NCBI GenBank assembly: GCA_009774395.1
Contig: VSNQ01000171.1
Coordinates: 1 to 7,681 of the forward strand
DNA length: 7,681 nt
Origin: Lachnospiraceae bacterium
GTDB lineage: Bacteria; Bacillota; Clostridia; Lachnospirales; Lachnospiraceae
Direction: 5' to 3'
The notes beneath the pieces were generated by a model, which was not told the DNA's origin, ran no database searches, and saw only the letters and a list, made by a program, of their open reading frames with translations. Position numbers and translations under genes: made by a program. Every line of letters starts with the position of its first letter. Within the stretch, counting starts at the first letter, position 1. Shown piece after piece: positions 1 through 4,658 of this stretch.

Positions 1-153
1 GTTAACTTGTTTTTAGTTTAAATTAAATTAAGGCTTTAGTCATCACTTATAATTGCGTTTTATATTCAATTATTGTGTTTTTTCGTCATTTCTTTTATTT
101 TTACAATTTATATCAGTTATTTTTATATATTTTGTATATTTTGTCATCATTAT

Positions 154-183
154 TTTACTTAAATTTACTTAAATTTACTTAAA
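154..183. repeat. Three tandem copies of a 10-bp unit TTTACTTAAA
   Basis: The unit TTTACTTAAA occurs three times head to tail without mismatch (154-163, 164-173, 174-183). The period is close to one DNA helical turn, so the copies present the same face. They lie about 90 bp upstream of the -35 box at 269. This could be a curved A-tract or UP-like element or a protein-binding array. The repetition is seen directly; the role is inference. Confidence 0.7.
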
Positions 184-218
184 ATTACATTTAACTAAAC
201 TATCTCATTTTATAATTC

Positions 219-249
219 CTTCATTTTTAGCCATTTAATCTTCATTTTT
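219..249. promoter_or_regulatory. Direct repeat CTTCATTTTT with 21-bp spacing, possible AraC-type binding sites
   Basis: CTTCATTTTT occurs at 219-228 and again at 240-249, a centre-to-centre distance of 21 bp. AraC-family activators often bind direct half-sites about two helical turns apart just upstream of the -35 box, and this pair ends 19 bp before the -35 candidate at 269. Autoregulation by the downstream AraC-type protein is plausible. The match is only 10 bp and half of it is a T run, so chance is a real alternative. Confidence 0.3.
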
Positions 250-268
250 TAAGATTTATATTCTTTTC

Positions 269-298
269 TTGACTTTTTTATTTCAATTAAGTTATAAT
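269..298 (+). promoter_or_regulatory. SigA-type promoter candidate for the AraC-family gene
   Basis: The -35 box TTGACT (269-274; one mismatch from TTGACA) and the perfect -10 box TATAAT (293-298) are separated by 18 bp. Transcription would begin near 305, leaving a leader of about 150 nt before the start codon at 459. It is the best -35/-10 pair in the A/T-rich stretch, but such DNA produces -10-like sequences often. Confidence 0.6.
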
Positions 299-344
299 TT
301 ATTTATAATTATTTTTGTGCATATTATATTTTGTACATTTAATA

Positions 345-379
345 AGGAACTATCCACAAATTATTTTGCGTCAGTTCCT
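345..379. repeat. Inverted repeat AGGAACT / AGTTCCT in the leader
   Basis: AGGAACT at 345-351 is perfectly complementary to AGTTCCT at 373-379, with a 21-nt A/T-rich loop. It would lie inside the 5' untranslated leader, about 40 nt downstream of the predicted transcription start. It may be a transcript hairpin or an operator dyad. No T run follows, so it is not a standard terminator. Confidence 0.4.
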
Positions 380-390
380 AGTAAAGAAAA

Positions 391-448
391 ATGTTAATAA
401 TAAAAAATTTTAATAAAAAAATGTTAATAAAAAAATGTTAATAAAAAG
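391..448. repeat. Four imperfect tandem copies of a 14-bp unit ATGTTAATAAAAAA
   Basis: Copies lie at 391-406 (two extra bases), 407-420 (ATG degraded to ATT), 421-434 and 435-448. The last copy runs into the Shine-Dalgarno sequence of the AraC-family gene. Each good copy carries an ATG: those at 391 and 421 share a frame that stops at 439-441, while the one at 435 is in frame with the gene. Copy-number change by slippage would alter leader length and these upstream ATGs, but not the start at 459. Confidence 0.7.
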
Positions 449-451
449 GAG
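445..451 (+). promoter_or_regulatory. Ribosome binding site AAAGGAG that decides the start at 459
   Basis: AAAGGAG ends 7 nt before the ATG at 459, which is ideal spacing. The earlier in-frame ATG at 435 lies upstream of this site and would place it inside codons 4-6, with only a tandem repeat before it. The start at 459 is therefore preferred. Confidence 0.8.
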
Positions 452-458
452 CCAATCC

Positions 459-1379
459 ATGCCCCAAAAATTATTTTCCTCCGAATTTTTTAATGCTTTA
501 ATCTCCTCCGAAACCAGCAACCGTTTCTCCCTCTCCGACTATTTTGAAACTGCTTATACCCGCACCTACGACTTCTGCGAAAGCCTTCCTTATCTGCTCA
601 GCCGCCGCGAAGTATCCGTTACATCTCCTTTTTCCTACGAAACTGCAAATCTTGATGCATTTTGTCTTATCCATACTACCAAAGGTATTGGCAAACTGTT
701 TTGTGACACACCTACACAGATAAATGCCGCATACGAACTGACAAAAGGCACACTTGCTTTTATTGACTGCCATAAACAGCATAAATTAACCTGCCTGCAC
801 AATATTTGGGAATATACTATCTGTTTTGTCAGTTCTCCTATTAGTAGTTATTTCCATAAAAAATTAGAAACACTTGGCGGATGTATCTTTAAAATGGACT
901 CCAACGTTGATACGCGTGCATTATGGGAACAGCTTCTGAAATTACAGGCAGACGACGAAACTTATGGATTAATGCGCTCCCATGCGCTGATAGCACTCTA
1001 TACACAGCTATATCTGTCACGTTCTAAAGAACTTGCTGGTTCCTACCATATTCCGTCATATATTGCTGATATGAAACAGAAATTTGATAATGCCTATGAC
1101 AAACAATATTCGCTTGATGAACTCTCACTAAAATACAATATCAATAAATACCGCCTTTGCCGCGAATTTGCAAAATACTATCATGATACGCCATTACAGT
1201 ATCTTAACAATATACGTATAGAACAAGCGAAAAACCTCCTGCTGCACTCCGATGAAAAAATCGGCGTTATCAGCCAGATGGTTGGCATCGAGAATGCCAA
1301 TCACTTTATTCGTCTATTTAAAGAAAAAACAGGTATTACGCCGCTTACCTATCGTCGGGAAACGCCTATTATTTCATAA
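459..1379 (+). CDS. AraC/XylS-family transcriptional regulator
   Basis: Predicted DNA-binding regulator of 306 residues from ATG 459; an in-frame ATG at 435 would add 8 residues but lacks a ribosome site. Residues about 50-135 look like the beta-rich cupin-type sensor common in AraC proteins that sense sugars. Residues about 205-300 form the AraC C-terminal domain with two helix-turn-helix units: the first at about 218-240, containing LDELSLKYNINKYRLCREF, the second at about 267-289, containing IGVISQMVGIENANHFIRLF. The family signature ends in TGITPLTYRR. Length is normal for the family. It lies alone on the + strand behind the promoter at 269-298. No terminator is visible after it, so read-through into the methyltransferase is possible. 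The ligand and targets are unknown. A sugar-use target would fit the GH2 gene in the window, but that gene lies 3 kb away and has its own LacI-type regulator. Confidence 0.92.
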   Translation: MPQKLFSSEFFNALISSETSNRFSLSDYFETAYTRTYDFCESLPYLLSRREVSVTSPFSYETANLDAFCLIHTTKGIGKLFCDTPTQINAAYELTKGTLAFIDCHKQHKLTCLHNIWEYTICFVSSPISSYFHKKLETLGGCIFKMDSNVDTRALWEQLLKLQADDETYGLMRSHALIALYTQLYLSRSKELAGSYHIPSYIADMKQKFDNAYDKQYSLDELSLKYNINKYRLCREFAKYYHDTPLQYLNNIRIEQAKNLLLHSDEKIGVISQMVGIENANHFIRLFKEKTGITPLTYRRETPIIS

Positions 1380-1382
1380 CGC

Positions 1383-1411
1383 TTGAACCACAATATCGAG
1401 TATGTTATAAT
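1383..1411 (+). promoter_or_regulatory. Extended -10 SigA-type promoter for the methyltransferase gene
   Basis: TTGAAC (1383-1388) and a perfect TATAAT (1406-1411) are separated by 17 bp, with the extended -10 TG at 1403-1404. The promoter starts 3 bp after the AraC-family stop codon, so the methyltransferase probably has its own transcript starting near 1418, with a leader of about 37 nt. This is the strongest promoter match in the window. Confidence 0.75.
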
Positions 1412-1454
1412 GAGTCTATAAAATTGAGAAAGAAAGGAAAAGCATATTATCCTT

Positions 1455-2837
1455 ATGATAGATACAAATAATTTGCTCACGGTAAATGAAGTTGCAAAAC
1501 AGCTAAAATTAACCGTACCATCTGTAAAATTACTAATAAAAAATGATCAACTTAAAGCAAAACAATCAGGAAATCAATGGCTGATTTCCGTTAAAAATTT
1601 GAATGAATATATTAAAATAAATAATATAATTATTGATCCAGCTGATCATGAACGTCTGCAAGACACTATCCCTCCAATTGTGGCTCTAAGTTTTTTTTCT
1701 GGCGCAATGGGACTTGATATTGGAATGAAAAACGGCGGAATTGATGCCCTTCTAGCATGTGAATGTAATAAAGCCTGCCGTATGACAATTGTCCAAAATA
1801 ATCCTGAAATAGGATTGATTGGTGATATTAATAAATTTACATCCGATGATATATTAAAAATGGCTAAAATTCCCAAAGGAAAAAAAGTCGATATTATATT
1901 TGGCGGTCCACCATGCCAAGCCTTTAGTACCGCCGGAAAACGAAAAGCATTTGATGATGAACGCGGCAATATTTTTCTAAAATATTTAAACATTATTTCA
2001 GAGATAAAACCAACTTATGTTGTGATAGAAAATGTGCGAGGCCTTTTATCAACACCTTTTATCTATAATCATTCAAAAGAGCCAATCAAAGGCGGTGCTA
2101 TGATGATTATTCTTGATATATTAAAGGAAATCGGATATGAAGTGTCTTTCAATCTATATAACGCCGCCTATTTCGGTGCACCGCAAACAAGAGAGCGTAT
2201 TATTATTATTGGAAAATTAGGCAATGAAAAAGTAAGCTATCTCCAACCAACACACAATGAAAATGGCTCATACAATCTAAAACCTTGGAGAACGCTTCAA
2301 GACGCACTTGACAGCCTCCCTGAAAATACAGAGCATCACTACATTGCATTTCCTGAAAAACGCCTGAAGTATTACCGCATTTTAAAAGAAGGACAATATT
2401 GGAAAGATTTACCTTACGATCTCCAAAAAGAAGCAATGGGAAAATCCTTTTATCTAGGCGGAGGAAAAACGGGATTTTTTAGAAGATTATCCTACACAAA
2501 ACCCTCTCCAACGTTAGTAACCAATCCTACTATGCCTGCTACTGATTTAGCGCATCCTGTGGAAGACAGACCGCTAAGCGTTGAAGAATATAAATGTATT
2601 CAAGAATTTCCACAGAATTGGATTGTCTGTGGTACAATTCTTGATCAATATAAACAAATCGGAAATGCAGTTCCTATTAAATTGGGAGAAGCCGTTGCCA
2701 AAACAATTATTGATGATATGAACGGTCGCAAATATCAAAACAGCGGCTTTTCCTATTCCAGATATAAAAATACAGATGAAATATCTTGGATGGCATATAT
2801 GAAAAAACAATATAAAGATATCGACTTTTCATTTTAG
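1455..2837 (+). CDS. C5-cytosine DNA methyltransferase (Type II R-M type) with N-terminal excisionase-like HTH
   Basis: Predicted to transfer a methyl group from S-adenosylmethionine to C5 of cytosine in a short DNA site. The 460-residue protein begins with an excisionase/MerR-type helix-turn-helix (about 7-53: LLTVNEVAKQLKL and NQWLISVKNLNEYI). Methyltransferase motifs follow in order: motif I SFFSGAMGLDIG (79-90); motif IV GPPCQAFS with catalytic Cys154; motif VI IENV (191-194); motif VIII QTRERI (244-249); a target-recognition region at about 255-355; a motif IX region with RPLSVEEYKCIQEFP (372-386); motif X QIGNAVPIKLGEAVA (401-415). All key residues are present, so it should be active. 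The stretch NPTMPATDLAHPVEDRPLS recalls, from memory, SinI/AvaII/Eco47I-type enzymes (GGWCC), which agrees with the neighbouring nuclease fragment. The start ATG is 16 nt from the nearest purine-rich AAAGGA (1433-1438), unusually far. The HTH begins right after it, so no later start fits. The gene is more A/T-rich than the GH2 gene, consistent with lateral acquisition. Confidence 0.95.
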   Translation: MIDTNNLLTVNEVAKQLKLTVPSVKLLIKNDQLKAKQSGNQWLISVKNLNEYIKINNIIIDPADHERLQDTIPPIVALSFFSGAMGLDIGMKNGGIDALLACECNKACRMTIVQNNPEIGLIGDINKFTSDDILKMAKIPKGKKVDIIFGGPPCQAFSTAGKRKAFDDERGNIFLKYLNIISEIKPTYVVIENVRGLLSTPFIYNHSKEPIKGGAMMIILDILKEIGYEVSFNLYNAAYFGAPQTRERIIIIGKLGNEKVSYLQPTHNENGSYNLKPWRTLQDALDSLPENTEHHYIAFPEKRLKYYRILKEGQYWKDLPYDLQKEAMGKSFYLGGGKTGFFRRLSYTKPSPTLVTNPTMPATDLAHPVEDRPLSVEEYKCIQEFPQNWIVCGTILDQYKQIGNAVPIKLGEAVAKTIIDDMNGRKYQNSGFSYSRYKNTDEISWMAYMKKQYKDIDFSF

Positions 2838-2843
2838 GAATAG

Positions 2844-2890
2844 AGGGAGGCGCATTCAAAATTTGTCTGCTCTCCTCCCTTATTTTATTT
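2844..2890 (+). terminator. Stem-loop terminator between convergent methyltransferase and nuclease genes
   Basis: AGGGAGG (2844-2850) pairs perfectly with CCTCCCT (2874-2880), with a 23-nt loop, and T-rich TTATTTTATTT follows. It begins 7 bp after the methyltransferase stop and ends 4 bp before the nuclease stop, the usual place for a terminator shared by convergent genes. The T tract is interrupted and the loop long, so efficiency is uncertain. On the - strand the trailing U-run is poor. Confidence 0.6.
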
Positions 2891-3310
2891 ATCAGAAATA
2901 ATTTCCTTATTTTTTAATGTAACACTGCGCAAAAAATCCTGATAAGATTGCTCATTCATATTACAATCTGGTGCAATGCCAGAAGTTACATGACTGTTTA
3001 TAATAGCATTCAAAATTTCCCATTTGCTAGATGGCAGTTTCTCTCCATTTCGTGTCTGTGTACCTAGACGATACCATTTCTTTATATTTGTTCCCGTTCG
3101 AATGGCACTTGATGAACTGTTTTCTGTATTAGATTTATTCTTAATCTGCAAGAGCACTGCACCATCAGAAGAACAAAAGTCTATTGCCCGAAGTACATTC
3201 CCATTACACCATATCCAGCCATAGGGACGAATGACTCCACTGATATATTCCTCCAAAAGATTTCCCTGAATATTTTCTGCGCTCATAAATAAATTGTGAT
3301 AAGCAGACAT
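2885..3310 (-). CDS. Probable N-terminally truncated Type II restriction endonuclease (SinI-like)
   Basis: A 141-residue frame with features of a PD-(D/E)xK nuclease core: an acidic helix NLLEEYI (Glu20/Glu21), AIDF with Asp44, then VLLQIKNKS with Gln55 and Lys57, followed by a polar NTENSSSSAIRTGT stretch and KKWYRL (78-82). From memory these resemble the C-terminal part of SinI-family (GGWCC) endonucleases, which are around 230 residues, so about 90 N-terminal residues seem to be missing. The frame stays open upstream of the ATG to a stop at 3377-3379, inside the regulator gene. The nearest upstream codons read DAEFVKR, possibly residual nuclease sequence. The ATG lies 5 bp after the LacI-type stop with only a weak AAAAGA before it, so expression would depend on read-through and translational coupling. 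It converges with the methyltransferase, as expected of an R-M pair. It may be an inactive remnant; a naturally short nuclease is the alternative. Confidence 0.65.
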   Translation of the reverse strand: MSAYHNLFMSAENIQGNLLEEYISGVIRPYGWIWCNGNVLRAIDFCSSDGAVLLQIKNKSNTENSSSSAIRTGTNIKKWYRLGTQTRNGEKLPSSKWEILNAIINSHVTSGIAPDCNMNEQSYQDFLRSVTLKNKEIISDK

Positions 3311-3315
3311 TCTTT

Positions 3316-4359
3316 TTACAAATTCCGCATCTGCTCCTTCAAATCCTTCACCGTTGCGCGTTCGATTAGTTTGCCATTAATTACGTGCATTGCCACATTT
3401 ACTGCAAGATTCTCGATCCGTTTAATAACACAAGATAGTGCGACTTTTGTCATTTCTCCCATATCTACGGAATATGTAGTAATCTTAGAGTCACCAAACT
3501 CTGCATAAAGGTAATCGTCATACCCTACAACCGAAATATCCTCAGGCACTCGGTAGCCTTTTTCCTCTAGCTGTTTGATTAACGCATATGCTGCAACATC
3601 ATTGTTGCAAACAAATGCTGTTGGCATATCTTTATCTTCTGGCAGTGCATATTTATATCCCACTCCCATTAACCCGTCGCCGTAATCTCTATCCTTTATC
3701 ACCCAATCAGGACGCTGTTCAATCCCATGTTCCAAAAGTGCTTTACAATATCCAAAATAGCGATCGGTAATACTCTCCGTATACATTAGTGTTCCCACAA
3801 AAGCAATGCGCGAATGCCCTTTCTTAATCAAATAATTAGTCATGCGGTACATTCCATAGAACCCCGCTGATACTATAGAATCCACAATTTCCTCCTCATC
3901 ATAAAAATCAAGGAACACCATTGGCACTTTCTTATTTTGATACAATATTTTCATATAATCTTTCTTAGGCTTGCCAATCACAATAATGCCGTCAACGCGT
4001 ACTTCCTCTGTCATTTTGGGCGCAATTAAATTAACCTCATCAAAATTAGAAATTACTTCAAGCATTGAAAAACAATTTTTGCGCACCACGCGCGTCGCTA
4101 GTTCCTGATACATTTTCCAGTAAAAGGACGCAAATTTTGTAAAATATTCTTCAAATGTAATAATCCCAATTGTATAAGACTTGGGACGTTCTCCCTGCGG
4201 CGAATGAATTGGGGTATATCCCATCTCGTCTGCAAGTATCTTAATTTTTGTACGAAGTTCCTCACTAACGCCTTTCTGCCCCGATAAAGCCTTGGATACT
4301 GTCACCACGCTAACACCTAGTCGCTCCGCTATATCTGCAAGTTTCACTGACTTAACCAT
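3316..4359 (-). CDS. LacI-family transcriptional regulator
   Basis: Predicted sugar-responsive DNA-binding repressor of 347 residues. Start chosen at ATG 4357-4359, where GAGG (4368-4371) sits 8 nt upstream and the product begins MVKSVKLADIAERLGVS, the usual LacI beginning; an upstream in-frame ATG at 4395 would add 12 unlikely residues. The helix-turn-helix and hinge occupy residues 6-50 (LADIAERLGVSVVTVSKALSG, then MGYTP). A periplasmic-binding-protein-like ligand domain covers about 62-335, with landmarks VDGIIVIGK (122-130), GHSRIAFVG (181-189), FVCNNDVAAYALI (249-261) and VPEDISVVGYDD (271-282). The C-terminus IERATVKDL is family-typical, so the gene appears complete although a nuclease fragment abuts it 5 bp downstream. 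It lies downstream of the GH2 gene on the same strand, which makes that gene its likely target and a mannoside its likely effector; both are inference. Confidence 0.95.
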   Translation of the reverse strand: MVKSVKLADIAERLGVSVVTVSKALSGQKGVSEELRTKIKILADEMGYTPIHSPQGERPKSYTIGIITFEEYFTKFASFYWKMYQELATRVVRKNCFSMLEVISNFDEVNLIAPKMTEEVRVDGIIVIGKPKKDYMKILYQNKKVPMVFLDFYDEEEIVDSIVSAGFYGMYRMTNYLIKKGHSRIAFVGTLMYTESITDRYFGYCKALLEHGIEQRPDWVIKDRDYGDGLMGVGYKYALPEDKDMPTAFVCNNDVAAYALIKQLEEKGYRVPEDISVVGYDDYLYAEFGDSKITTYSVDMGEMTKVALSCVIKRIENLAVNVAMHVINGKLIERATVKDLKEQMRNL

Positions 4360-4426
4360 ACCTATTACCTCATTGTCTAAAGAACTGTCTTGCAATGCTT
4401 CATGCTATTTGCAGCAGTTTCTAACA

Positions 4427-4434
4427 GTGTACAC
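4427..4434. promoter_or_regulatory. Palindrome GTGTACAC upstream of the LacI-family gene
   Basis: A perfect 8-bp palindrome lies about 70 bp upstream of the regulator's start codon, between the inverted-repeat element and the ribosome site. It could be an autoregulatory operator. It is short and lacks the central CG typical of LacI-family operators, so support is weak. Confidence 0.2.
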
Positions 4435-4464
4435 ACTTATCCTACTATTTCATTTCTATACTTG

Positions 4465-4558
4465 GGCTGTCGCATTAAGGAAAACAGCTACAAGATATTA
4501 TAACGCCATAATACGGTATGTATCATATCTTGTATAAGCAAAGCTTATTGCGACAGCC
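4465..4558. mobile_element. MITE-like 94-bp inverted-repeat element
   Basis: The termini GGCTGTCGCATTAAG (4465-4479) and CTTATTGCGACAGCC (4544-4558) are inverted repeats matching at 14 of 15 positions. Inside is a second perfect inverted pair, ACAAGATAT (4490-4498) and ATATCTTGT (4525-4533), plus a local hairpin ATAAGC-AAA-GCTTAT (4534-4548). There is no coding capacity. The GGCTGTCGCA ends resemble, from memory, insertion-sequence termini common in Clostridia, so a miniature non-autonomous element is likely. No clear target-site duplication was found. On the RNA level it would fold into a long stem, so it could also act as an intergenic terminator or attenuator between the GH2 and LacI-type genes; no U-run supports the terminator reading. 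Confidence 0.6.
4497..4526 (-). promoter_or_regulatory. Promoter candidate for the LacI-family gene inside the MITE-like element
   Basis: Read on the - strand, ATGATA (4521-4526; 4 of 6 to TTGACA) and a perfect TATAAT (4497-4502) are 18 bp apart. Transcripts would begin near 4490 and reach the regulator start at 4359 after about 130 nt. Both boxes overlap the arms of the internal inverted repeat. No better pair was found between the GH2 stop and the regulator start; read-through from the GH2 promoter is the alternative. Confidence 0.35.
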
Positions 4559-4561
4559 TTC

Positions 4562-4658
4562 TATTGTTATACTCAGCGTCAGTCTTTTCGGTGCTAAGTA
4601 TAACTATCTCGTATTGTTATACTTAGCATCAATCTTCTCGACGCTCTGTATAACTATC
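4562..4658. repeat. Two direct repeats of about 47 bp (50-bp period), each an internal dyad
   Basis: Unit 1 (4562-4608) and unit 2 (4612-4658) match at 39 of 47 positions, with conserved TATTGTTATACT beginnings and GTATAACTATC ends. Each unit folds on itself: unit 1 pairs GTTATACTCAGC with GCTAAGTATAAC at 11 of 12 positions, while unit 2 pairs GTTATAC and AGC with GCT and GTATAAC. They resemble REP-type palindromic repeats and may act as 3' mRNA stabilisers or terminators for the GH2 gene. Unit 2 includes the GH2 stop codon (4629-4631) and its last codons. The repeat array begins 4 bp after the MITE-like element ends. Confidence 0.75.

Larger units (their letters stand above)
1..434. other. 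Very A/T-rich intergenic leader upstream of the araC-type gene
   Basis: No credible coding frame was found on either strand; short frames close after a few codons. The stretch is strikingly A/T-rich compared with all the genes in the window. It holds several short direct repeats, a promoter candidate at 269-298, a small inverted repeat and the start of a 14-bp tandem repeat, each listed separately. The rest is homopolymer-like T and A runs, which suggests intrinsically curved regulatory DNA. Confidence 0.7.

Noticed and set aside
154..183. CRISPR-like repeats
   Set aside because: The units are 10 bp with no spacers and no cas genes nearby.
435..458. ATG at 435 as the start of the AraC-family gene
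   Set aside because: It is part of a tandem repeat, has no ribosome site of its own, and lies upstream of the AAAGGAG that fits the ATG at 459.
1446..1454. ATT at 1446 as a non-standard start for the methyltransferase
   Set aside because: It is in frame and 7 nt from AAAGGA, but ATT starts are very rare; the ATG at 1455 is kept despite its long spacing.
4360..4395. Twelve-residue N-terminal extension of the LacI-family protein from an ATG at 4395
   Set aside because: LacI-family proteins begin a few residues before the HTH; the ATG at 4359 has GAGG at good spacing and the extension has no family likeness.
4451..4463. Possible third copy of the 50-bp repeat interrupted by the inverted-repeat element (similarity to TATTGTTATACTT)
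   Set aside because: Only about 10 of 13 bases match, and the sequence does not resume in register on the other side.
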